Assembly (NCBI GenBank): GCA_903893955.1
Contig: CAITOG010000216.1
Coordinates: forward strand, 1 to 20,887
DNA from: an uncultured Actinomycetes bacterium
Lineage (GTDB): Bacteria > Actinomycetota > Acidimicrobiia > Acidimicrobiales > RAAP-2
DNA: 20,887 nucleotides
Direction of reading: 5' to 3'
How positions within the stretch are numbered: the first letter of the stretch is position 1; every line of letters begins with the position of its first letter. A program made the position numbers and the translations under genes. This document shows, in pieces, positions 11,157 to 17,266 of the stretch. The notes beneath the pieces are model-generated. The model did not search any database, had not been told where the DNA came from, and saw only the letters and a program-made list of their open reading frames with translations.

Positions 11157-11300
11157 ATGTTTTCGCTCTCTCACCTGCACTTATGCCAGATCCCTCGGAG
11201 ATCTGACCTCCGCACAGAGGTTCAAGAGCAGATAGCAGCGGTGGCCGCTTGAGGTTCAAACGTCACAGCCGATGGGAATTGTACAGCCGAGGAGGCACTA
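11157..11300. promoter_or_regulatory. Element left end: divergent tRNA-Arg / integrase control region
   Basis: This 144-base gap separates the tRNA-Arg 5' end from the integrase start. It contains two inverted repeats, CAGATC-N7-GATCTG (11187-11205) and ACCTC-N6-GAGGT (11206-11221). It also holds two copies of GAGGTTCAA (11217-11225 and 11251-11259), 34 bases apart. These are candidates for arm-type integrase or excisionase sites. On the minus strand TGG-CATAAG (box 11180-11185) is an extended -10-like sequence 23 bases from the tRNA, a possible element-supplied tRNA promoter. On the plus strand GGAGG (11291-11295) is the integrase ribosome site. All functional roles are inferred. Confidence 0.4.
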
Positions 11301-12215
11301 ATGGAGAAGACGATTGCCAAGGTTCAAGGCGACATGCCGATGCTCATCGCGTCGTGGCATCGCTACCTAAAGGCGGCCAACCGAGCCACACAGACCATCC
11401 GCTCCTACCTGACCAGCGTCACGCTGTTCGTCGAGTACTGCGCTGAGAACGGGCTGCCAACCGACATCGAGCGACTGACGCGAGAGCACGTCGAGCTGTT
11501 CATCGCAGACCAAGTGGAGCGATGGAAGCCGAAGACCGCATCCATCCGCTACGGCGACTTGCAGCAATTCTTCAAGTGGGCCGTCGAGGATCGAGAGATC
11601 CGTCGCTCCCCCATGGAGAACATGAGACGACCCCACGTGCCAGAGCAGCCGGTCGAGGTCATCACCGAAGAGCAGATCAAGGCGATGCTGGCGACGTGCG
11701 AGGGGACACGATTCAACGATCGTCGAGATGCTGCGATCCTGCGGCTCTTCTATGACTCCGGCCTGCGCTTGGCCGAGCTCACGGATCGAGCGATCGAGGA
11801 CTTGGACCTGGACTTGAACATCATCACGGTCGTCGGCAAGGGCTCGCGACTGCGCGCTGTGCCATTCGGGACCAAGGCCGCTCGATCGCTCGACGCGTAC
11901 CTGCGCTCCCGCCGTCGGCACCCCTTCGCCGACTCCCCCGCTCTCTGGCTTGGCAAGAAGGGACCGCTCACGACGTTCGGCGTCTACCAGATGGTTCGCC
12001 GGCGAGGTCGACAGGTTGGCATCGAGGCGATCCATCCTCACCGCCTTCGACACTCCTTTGCTCACCAGTGGCTGTCCTCGGGCGGTTCGGAGGGTGACCT
12101 GATGAGACTTGCCGGCTGGCGAAGCAGGGCGATGGTCAATCGCTATGGAGCCTCGGTCGCTGATGAGCGAGCCCGAGAGGCGCACAAGAGATTGAGTCCA
12201 GGCGGCCGACTCTGA
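11301..12215 (+). CDS. Tyrosine recombinase / integrase (XerC/D-like)
   Basis: A 304-residue tyrosine recombinase that would integrate and excise the element. The N-terminal SAM-like core-binding domain (about residues 13-100) contains TIRSYLTSVTLFVEYC. The catalytic domain has the full set: Arg156 in SGLRLAEL, Lys180 in VVGKGSRLR, His247 and Arg250 in HPHRLRHSFAH, Trp273 in the His/Trp position of LAGWRS, and nucleophile Tyr282 in VNRYGAS, 9 residues after Trp273. There is no extra N-terminal arm-binding domain, so it resembles simple Xer-like integrases more than lambda Int. The start at ATG 11301 has GGAGG 5 bases upstream. It sits next to the intact tRNA, the usual place for an element integrase. 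It appears intact. Confidence 0.95.
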   Translation: MEKTIAKVQGDMPMLIASWHRYLKAANRATQTIRSYLTSVTLFVEYCAENGLPTDIERLTREHVELFIADQVERWKPKTASIRYGDLQQFFKWAVEDREIRRSPMENMRRPHVPEQPVEVITEEQIKAMLATCEGTRFNDRRDAAILRLFYDSGLRLAELTDRAIEDLDLDLNIITVVGKGSRLRAVPFGTKAARSLDAYLRSRRRHPFADSPALWLGKKGPLTTFGVYQMVRRRGRQVGIEAIHPHRLRHSFAHQWLSSGGSEGDLMRLAGWRSRAMVNRYGASVADERAREAHKRLSPGGRL

Positions 12216-12232
12216 CGGGCATCAACCCGATC

Positions 12233-12532
12233 TCAGTCGATGTCGTCCTCAGGTGCGATGCCGTACTCCTCGATGTAAGCAGCGCGCAGCTCCTCGGCCG
12301 TGTGGGAGGTGACTTCGCCGCGCTTGGCCTGCTCGACGCCGCGCTTGATCGATGCCATGCGCTCTGGGTTTTGGAGCATCGCCAACTCATCGTCAGTCAA
12401 TGAGTGCACCGGGGTCAGCATGATCGACCCGTTCTCGAGCCTCGTTGCACGCAACCTGCGCACGTCTGGGCTGACGAGCTTCGTCAGCGGCACGCGCCTC
12501 CGGTCGTCCAGATCCAATTCGATGACGCTCAC
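12233..12532 (-). CDS. Probable antitoxin, AbrB/SpoVT-like
   Basis: A 99-residue acidic protein starting at GTG 12532, where AGGGAGG lies 7 bases upstream. ATG at 12580 would add 16 residues but has a poorly spaced site. The N-terminal half (VIELDLDDRRRVPLTKLV, then RATRLENGSIMLTPVHSLT) has the short beta-strand layout of AbrB/MazE-like DNA-binding antitoxins of actinobacteria. The C-terminal part (NPERMASIKRGVEQAKRGE onward) is helical and acidic, suited to wrapping a toxin. It faces a RelE-like gene across a shared promoter region, which is the main support for the antitoxin role. Family assignment is by pattern recognition and moderately sure. Confidence 0.65.
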   Translation of the reverse strand: MSVIELDLDDRRRVPLTKLVSPDVRRLRATRLENGSIMLTPVHSLTDDELAMLQNPERMASIKRGVEQAKRGEVTSHTAEELRAAYIEEYGIAPEDDID

Positions 12533-12604
12533 GTCCCTGCCTCCCTCGTCTCCCTGTCTATCGAATGCCCCCAGATTCATGACTCCCTGTGGGGCTTCGA
12601 GATC

Positions 12605-12633
12605 AGGGTACGCCTCATTGGATTCTGTGTCAA
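12605..12633 (-). promoter_or_regulatory. Antitoxin promoter
   Basis: On the minus strand TTGACA (12628-12633), a 17-base spacer and TACCCT (12605-12610) form a strong sigma-70-type promoter. The start would be near 12598, leaving a leader of about 65 bases before GTG 12532. The -35 lies back to back with the toxin -35, separated by 7 bases, and the two create the inverted repeat GTCAA-TACCTAC-TTGAC (12629-12645). This is an attractive site for a shared autoregulator. Confidence 0.7.
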
Positions 12634-12640
12634 TACCTAC

Positions 12641-12669
12641 TTGACTCAAAATGGGTAAGTGGGTACAAT
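12641..12669 (+). promoter_or_regulatory. Toxin promoter, leaderless
   Basis: TTGACT (12641-12646), a 17-base spacer and TACAAT (12664-12669) form a near-consensus sigma-70-type promoter. The -10 ends 6 bases before ATG 12676, so the transcript should start on the ATG. No Shine-Dalgarno is present, in agreement. This fixes the start over the longer open frame that extends upstream. Confidence 0.75.
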
Positions 12670-12675
12670 TTGGAC

Positions 12676-12969
12676 ATGGGATACAGCATCGACATCACGA
12701 CAGACGCCAGCGCCATCATCGCCAAGACCAAGAAGAGGGATCAGGCGAAGAGCAAGAAGATCGCCAAGACCCTCGCGCTTCTCGCTGAGCCCGGCCCGGA
12801 CTACCCAAGCCTGCGGACGCACCGCTACGAGAACTTCGACAAGCGCTTCGGGGCGCCGATCTGGCAGTCCAACATCGAGACGGGCACTCCCTCGGCCTGG
12901 CGGATCTGGTGGTTCCACGGCCCCAAGGATGGAACGATCACGATCGTGGATCTAGGGCCTCACCCATGA
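12676..12969 (+). CDS. Probable RelE/ParE-like toxin
   Basis: A 97-residue basic protein with the layout of RelE-superfamily toxins. A Lys-rich helical N-terminal half (AKTKKRDQAKSKKIAKTLALL) leads to YPSLRTHRYE near residue 50. A beta-sheet half follows with APIWQSNIE, AWRIWWFHG and a closing strand ending LGPHP. The AWRIWW arginine and terminal GPHP histidine recur in actinobacterial members of this group. RelE-type proteins cut mRNA on the ribosome, whereas ParE types poison gyrase; the sequence does not decide which. It is divergent from the AbrB-like gene, whereas most type II pairs are co-directional. The leaderless promoter fixes the start at ATG 12676. A small unknown gene follows 39 bases downstream. 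Confidence 0.65.
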   Translation: MGYSIDITTDASAIIAKTKKRDQAKSKKIAKTLALLAEPGPDYPSLRTHRYENFDKRFGAPIWQSNIETGTPSAWRIWWFHGPKDGTITIVDLGPHP

Positions 12970-13008
12970 GGCTCATCGATAGAGCGCAGTTTCAAAGAGG
13001 ACGTGGTG

Positions 13009-13293
13009 ATGACTGAGTGGAGCGTGCTGATCGAGGCAGTTGGATCCGTGCAGGATCCCGACCGCGTCGCCGACGAGCTCATGGACGCACTCGAGCCCTT
13101 CGGCGTCGTCGTTGGCATGACAGACACGAAGTGCTCGGTTCGCTTGGCGATGGAGGCTGACTCCCCGGAGAACGCCGTCAAGCTGTCGTGGAATGAGATG
13201 AGGCCGTTCCTTGCGGGACAGTGGACCGTTGTCCACGTCGAGGTGACGGAATGGCACACGTTTGCTTCTGCGATGCCGGTGGTCGATCAGTAG
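13009..13293 (+). CDS. Small protein of unknown function
   Basis: A 94-residue acidic protein, starting at ATG 13009 with AGAGG 8 bases upstream. GTG codons at 13003 and 13006 are alternative starts. I do not recognise a named family. The pattern (MTEWSVLIEAVG strand, helix with PDRVADELMDALEPFG, strands VVVGMTDTKCSVRLAMEA, helix SPENAVKLSWNEM, strand WTVVHVEVTEW) suggests a single beta-alpha-beta-beta-alpha-beta ferredoxin-like domain. Similar small proteins occur in actinobacterial accessory regions. It lies 39 bases after the toxin gene and may share its transcript, so an accessory or immunity role is possible but unsupported. The stop is TAG. Confidence 0.65.
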   Translation: MTEWSVLIEAVGSVQDPDRVADELMDALEPFGVVVGMTDTKCSVRLAMEADSPENAVKLSWNEMRPFLAGQWTVVHVEVTEWHTFASAMPVVDQ

Positions 13294-13340
13294 ATCTGTC
13301 AGGAAGGGCAATCCGACAGCGTTTCGCCACAACGTCCAAC

Positions 13341-13346
13341 TAGCCT
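13341..13346 (+). promoter_or_regulatory. Candidate -10 box of a leaderless promoter (esterase gene)
   Basis: TAGCCT ends 6 bases before GTG 13353, the leaderless geometry seen at 7777, 9987 and 12664. No Shine-Dalgarno and no clear -35 are visible. It supports GTG 13353, although ATG 13356 and ATG 13359 follow immediately. Confidence 0.4.
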
Positions 13347-13352
13347 CGGCTC

Positions 13353-14552
13353 GTGATGATGAGTGCGCGCTCGAGGATGGCTGCCGGTCTCGCCGTGGCG
13401 GCGATGGCGGCCCTCGGGTTGCCCGCTCTCCCAGCGGCCGCTTCGCCTAGCGCTCCGCCAACGCCTGCCAACCTCACCGTGAAGGCGAAGTACGGCGGCG
13501 TGCAGGTGTCCTGGTCCAAAGTTCCGGGGCGCGTGGTCACCTACAGCGTGTCCTCGACGCCGGCGGGCAAGGGATGCACGACCATCGCCAAGAGTTGCTT
13601 CATCGCGATCACCGATGCAACGCCTTGGCAGTTCTCTGTCACTGCTTCGAGTGGGTCCGGCACCTCCGCACCGTCGAGCTTGTCGGCTCACTACCTCCAT
13701 CGCGTCGTCCTGATCGTGGCGGGCCAGTCGAACGCCACGGGATGGGAGTCCTACTCAACCGATCCGACGACGGGGAAGGACTACCTCGCTGCGCCATACA
13801 CCAACGGCGCTGATTCTCAGGATCAGATTGTGTGGGCTCCCTGGGATGTTCTCAAGGCCCACTCGACTCATCCCGTTGCCTTGGACACTCCGCAAATCCG
13901 AGGCACCACGAAGCACCCCAAGTTCATCTTCGGTCCCGAAATCGGGCTTGCGCGACAGTTGTGGGCTGACAAGGCATTGCCCGTGACGATCATCAAGGCT
14001 GCATATCCCGGATCCTGGATGGCCAGCTGGGATCCGTCAGACCCAACTCTTGATGTCCAAACCGGTACGGGGTTGTTCTCGGGCATGGTTGCTCTCGTCA
14101 AGAAGACAATGGAAGCGGATGCGGCCCAGGGGCAGCTCGACACAATCGGCGGGTTCTACTGGTATTAGGGCGAGCAGGACTCGCTCGCCCTATCGACTGC
14201 GTCGGCTTACCAGGCGAACCTGACCAACCTGATTGGAGCAGTGAGAACGGCACTCCCTGCCACCACCGCCACGCCGATCATCGTGGCCGAATCTGACGTG
14301 TCGGCATGTTGGAATGCCACGAGGAGCACCATCACGCCTTCGCAGTACGCGACGTTCATGCTTGGGAACAGTGAGGTCCGAGGAGCTGATGTCAGCGTCG
14401 CCCACTCGGTGCCCAACGTCTGGCTCGTCGACACGGCCGGCTTGCCTCGAGTGAACGATGGACCCGAGTTCGAGTTCGTTCATCTCTCGAACATCTCCGA
14501 ACTGTCCCTTGGCAGATCATTGGCAACAGCGTCGGAGAATCAGATCCCATAG
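13353..14552 (+). pseudogene. Secreted FN3-SASA esterase, interrupted by in-frame TAG
   Basis: One continuous frame of 399 sense positions is broken only by TAG at codon 272 (14166-14168). Upstream it encodes a signal peptide (residues 1-30, ending PAAASPS) and an FN3-like domain (about 35-112, LTVKAKYGGVQVSWSKV to TASSGSGTSAPS). The start of a SASA/sialate-O-acetylesterase-type SGNH domain follows, with nucleophile Ser126 in VAGQSNATG. The family motif WYQGE(S)D appears as W-Y-TAG-G-E-Q-D, so the TAG replaces the Gln. After it the domain continues to the catalytic-His block FEFVHLSNISELSLGRSLA, where the usual Asp is Glu, then stops at TAG 14550. A single C-to-T change of CAG explains it. 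As annotated, a 271-residue truncated product lacking the catalytic His results. Confidence 0.8.
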
Positions 14553-14583
14553 CCCTTCGGCCGCCGTTGCTGGGCGCGACAAA

Positions 14584-14609
14584 GCCCCCCGACCCGGAGG
14601 CCGAGGGGC
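14584..14609 (-). terminator. Rho-independent-type terminator between converging esterase genes
   Basis: On the minus strand an 11-bp stem (GCCCCTCGGCC with GGTCGGGGGGC, two G-T pairs) and TCCG loop are followed by TTTGTC. It lies 43 bases past the stop of the 14653-16467 gene. On the plus strand it lies 31 bases past the SASA stop and could serve both directions, but the U-tract is on the minus transcript. Confidence 0.7.
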
Positions 14610-14652
14610 GATGTCACACGTCTGGGGAGTCGACGCCCCAGGTCCGGGTCGG

Positions 14653-16467
14653 CTACTGCCCGCTCACGCTCGAGGCGAACTCCTGCGCCCACCGCCCATA
14701 GAGCGCCGGCGTCTGAGGGTGGGCGTTGTAGGCAGTCGGGTAGAAGCGCCAGTTCTGTTGCGAGATCGGAACCTGGGGGTTGGCGGCGCCTGGCACCGCT
14801 GGGATGCCGGGGGCAGTGGCCGGGTCGGCGAGATCGACCGTTGCGATGGTGCCGGGCACGCCCTGGAGCATCCAGTCGTTGATGATCTGACGGAACCCCT
14901 CGGCACCGACGAAGACCGGGCTTCCAAGGACATGACCATTGGCGAGGGTTCCTGAAACCGTCAACGTGAGCGTCGTGGTGCCCGATGCCGCCGTGATCGG
15001 GAACGGGCCTTCCATGAGTCCCGAACTCGGCAACTCGAAGTAACACGTATTGCAGTTGAACGAAAGGGTGACCGTTCCTGATGCCGTGCAGTTGTTGGAC
15101 AAGGTGATTTGCCCGGCCGAGTCCACAGACTTGACCTGCGTCCCGGCTGGGATGCCGGTTCCCGAAACATATGACCCGACATACACGCCGATGGTGTTCG
15201 CCGTCAGGAAGTTGTTGGTTGTCGTCACGACGGGCGAGTTGTTCGTGGTGGTGCAACTCGTGACGCTGAAGCTCGTCCCTGACTGATACCAGTCGGTCGT
15301 CGCCCCTGGGTTGCCACCACCGGGCACGCCACCTTGCGCCGTGGTCGTCGTGACCGGACCAACGATGGTCACAGACCCAAGCGCACCCGCGGCGAGGGTC
15401 ACCTTGAGGATGCCTGCCTGGATCGCCTGTCGATAGAAGGCGGCTCCGGGGAAAGGCGGTGTCGTCACGAGGTAGATCTTCTTGATGCCGAGTGATTGCA
15501 AGTTCGAGATGATGGCAAGGATGTTCGCCCGAAACACTGATGGCACAGGCGCCAGCGCCATGTCGTTTGTCCCCAACCCGATCACGGCAAAGTCAGGTGC
15601 ACACGTTGACAGATCGAAGCGCGACCACATGCGGGCGCCAGACTGCGCCCAGTTGCCGGTCGTGGCGCCGTTCACACCTGCGTTGAGGGCCAGCGCACCC
15701 ATCCGATTTGCAGCCATCTGCGGCCAGGTGGAGTCCTGGCCCATCCGGCCCACGCCTGCGAGGTTGGCGATGTAGCCGCCCGTGAGTGAGTCGCCGACGA
15801 ACAGGCCAATCTGATTCGACCCGACGAACTCGAACTCCATGCGGACGTCGAACGGCAAGTAGTAGGCGGTCTGTGTTCCCACGCCGGGGACGGCGGCTGC
15901 GCTCGCAGCGGTGGCGCAACCGGTCCCGGTCGTACCGTGCCAGGACCAACCCGGTGAGGCGGCGCGGACCACCTTGGAATCGTTTGCCACCGTGAAGCCG
16001 ATGGAGATGGCCTGGAACGCATCGGCCACAGCACTCGACGGGGGTATGAACCAGGCCGAAGTCCAGTCGTCCTTGAGGTCGACTGTCGAGCTGGTGAGTA
16101 CCTGTGTCGGGGCCGAGGCGAAATCACCAAGCCAAGTCGACTCGCCGCCGTTCGGGGTTCCCCACCAAGCGCCCGTGATCGTCACAGATTGCGAAAGGGC
16201 ATAGGTGAACGAGCCGCCGATTGAACCCGAAGTGGTGGTGGTTCCCGCAACAGAGAACTGTGTGCCGGACGCCGCTGTCACGACAGCGTTGGTCACGTTG
16301 TAGCCAGCGACGGAGCAACCCGTCACGGTCACCTTGTCGCCCACACTCAGGCCCTGCGCTGCCACGTACGTCTGTGAGGTGCCATCACCGGACATCGAGG
16401 TGATGGCGGCGGGGAAGGTTCCTGCATTGACGATGCGAAGTCGGCAACGGGTCGGCGTCACGGGCAA
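14653..16467 (-). CDS. SGNH/GDSL hydrolase with phage-tail-like modules, 5'-truncated
   Basis: A 604-residue product from TTG 16467. An Ig-like module (about 36-90, SVGDKVTVTGCSVAGYN) leads to an SGNH hydrolase domain. This has block I GLFVGDSLTGG with nucleophile Ser227, block II NAGVNGATTGNW, block III IGLGTND with Asn301, and His583 in AYNAHPQTPALYG. The expected Asp three residues before that His is Tyr, with Asn at -2. A beta-rich Cys- and Thr-rich insert (about 385-495, with VSGTGIPAGTQVKSV) lies between blocks III and V and resembles actinophage tail modules. No signal peptide is seen. The coding pattern continues upstream in frame to 16707 (IAESQVTNLTTDLAAKAPL, a phage tail style) without a usable start, so the gene has lost its 5' end. 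TTG 16467 is a fallback. Confidence 0.65.
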   Translation of the reverse strand: MPVTPTRCRLRIVNAGTFPAAITSMSGDGTSQTYVAAQGLSVGDKVTVTGCSVAGYNVTNAVVTAASGTQFSVAGTTTTSGSIGGSFTYALSQSVTITGAWWGTPNGGESTWLGDFASAPTQVLTSSTVDLKDDWTSAWFIPPSSAVADAFQAISIGFTVANDSKVVRAASPGWSWHGTTGTGCATAASAAAVPGVGTQTAYYLPFDVRMEFEFVGSNQIGLFVGDSLTGGYIANLAGVGRMGQDSTWPQMAANRMGALALNAGVNGATTGNWAQSGARMWSRFDLSTCAPDFAVIGLGTNDMALAPVPSVFRANILAIISNLQSLGIKKIYLVTTPPFPGAAFYRQAIQAGILKVTLAAGALGSVTIVGPVTTTTAQGGVPGGGNPGATTDWYQSGTSFSVTSCTTTNNSPVVTTTNNFLTANTIGVYVGSYVSGTGIPAGTQVKSVDSAGQITLSNNCTASGTVTLSFNCNTCYFELPSSGLMEGPFPITAASGTTTLTLTVSGTLANGHVLGSPVFVGAEGFRQIINDWMLQGVPGTIATVDLADPATAPGIPAVPGAANPQVPISQQNWRFYPTAYNAHPQTPALYGRWAQEFASSVSGQ

Positions 16468-16703
16468 CGTGAACGACGCGCGGGAGCAGATGTCTTGCCA
16501 AGTCGTCTGTGGCGCGTTCGCTGGCGCACCAAAGGAGAGTGTCGACCGCCTCGTGTTCGCCGGCGTCGAGCCCGATACGTACGAGACTCCTGGATTGGTG
16601 AGCGGCGCTTTTGCGGCCAGATCGGTTGTCAGGTTCGTGACCTGACTTTCGGCGATGGTCGTGCATCCTCGAGACAGAGGCTGCCCAGACTGCCGCGCAG
16701 CAA

Positions 16704-17093
16704 ATGCTCACGAGCCCGACGGCCGCCAACCTCGTCGGTGCATCACTTGCAGCCAAGAGCGCCGCCCCCGCGTGTTCGAAGACGTCGAACAGTGGTGTGC
16801 TTGCCGTGGCGACGAACACTCCCACAAGCGGCTATCCAAGCCTCAAGAGCATCGACGACGAGCTCGCCATGTGGGCGGACCAAGACAACCAGCAGACGAT
16901 CATCGACGTGGGCAGCGTGGCGAACTCGAACGGCAACTCGGTGTCGGCCACGTCGAGCCTGATCTCCGATTCTCAGGGAGCAGATCAGCTCGCCCAGCAG
17001 ATCGAGTCGCAGATCGGAGCGGCTGAGTCGCAATCAGGCATGTCCGACCACAGCGGCTTGGGGCTACCCATCTGGGGTATTCACCAGCAATGA
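16704..17093 (+). CDS. Hypothetical protein, possibly a 3' gene fragment
   Basis: A 129-residue frame with about 80 percent G/C at third positions, against Arg-rich nonsense on the other strand, so plus-strand coding is likely. I do not recognise it. It is Ala/Ser/Asn/Gln-rich, with DELAMWADQDNQQTIIDVG in the middle and a helical QLAQQIESQIGAAESQ near the end. The ATG at 16704 is the first start after an in-frame stop at 16638-16640 and has no Shine-Dalgarno. Coding-like residues (ILETEAAQTAAQQ) continue upstream of it. This suggests the real 5' end was lost at the same junction that truncates the diverging SGNH gene. The stop overlaps the next small ORF (ATGA). Confidence 0.45.
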   Translation: MLTSPTAANLVGASLAAKSAAPACSKTSNSGVLAVATNTPTSGYPSLKSIDDELAMWADQDNQQTIIDVGSVANSNGNSVSATSSLISDSQGADQLAQQIESQIGAAESQSGMSDHSGLGLPIWGIHQQ

Positions 17094-17188
17094 ACATTGA
17101 CCAGATGGCTCGCGCCCTTTACAGCAGATGGTGCCCCGACCAAGGGTTGCCGGCGACCTGGACTTTTCAAGGGAAGCACAGCTCATGA
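17090..17188 (+). CDS. Short ORF at element right end, probably truncated
   Basis: A 32-residue ORF beginning MNIDQMARALYSRWCP. Its ATG overlaps the stop of the preceding gene (ATGA), an arrangement typical of genuine coupled genes. It reads like the N-terminus of a longer phage- or element-type protein and ends 9 bases before the right attachment repeat. It may be the stump of a gene cut off by integration or deletion. No family recognised, and it may be untranslated. Confidence 0.25.
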   Translation: MNIDQMARALYSRWCPDQGLPATWTFQGKHSS

Positions 17189-17196
17189 GACCGCCG

Positions 17197-17238
17197 TGGG
17201 TAGAAACCACCTGCTCTATCCAGTTGAGCTACAGGGGC
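17197..17238 (-). pseudogene. Right attachment repeat: 5' half of tRNA-Arg(TCT)
   Basis: A perfect copy of bases 1-42 of the tRNA-Arg gene, including acceptor 5' strand, D arm and anticodon TCT, without any 3' half. In the pre-integration chromosome this half would have been joined to 11080-11114. It is still next to what should be the native tRNA promoter side (17239 onward), so a short non-functional half-tRNA transcript may still be made. Confidence 0.9.
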
Positions 17239-17266
17239 GCTGGCGCGATCATCACCGCGCGACAAG

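Larger units (their letters stand above)
11115..17238. mobile_element. Integrated element at tRNA-Arg(TCT), about 6.08 kb
   Basis: The borders are a perfect 42-bp direct repeat (11115-11156 and 17197-17238), offset by 6082 bases, formed by the 5' half of tRNA-Arg. A tyrosine recombinase gene starts 145 bases inside the left border. The cargo differs from the flanking housekeeping genes: a toxin-antitoxin pair, a small unknown gene, two SGNH-type esterase genes with phage-like modules (one interrupted, one 5'-truncated) and orphan ORFs. No structural, replication or conjugation genes are seen. It is therefore a small integrative island, phage satellite or decayed prophage end. Deleting one repeat plus the interior would rebuild a tRNA-Arg gene lying back to back with tRNA-His. 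Confidence 0.85.

Noticed and set aside
9870..11180. Minus-strand frame of about 436 codons
   Set aside because: It is the shadow of the MBL-fold gene and both flanking tRNAs, with no recognisable domain.
13353..14552. Global reassignment of TAG to glutamine
   Set aside because: clpX, clpP, the 94-residue gene and the SASA gene itself end in TAG at sensible positions, so TAG works as a stop in this genome. Local read-through remains possible.
16385..16825. A signal-peptide-like minus frame (RLAAVGLVSICCAAVWAAS) frameshifted onto the SGNH gene
   Set aside because: The hydrophobic run is in a different frame from the SGNH gene and overlaps a plus-strand frame with better codon bias. A frameshift would be needed, so I kept it only as a possibility to check with reads.
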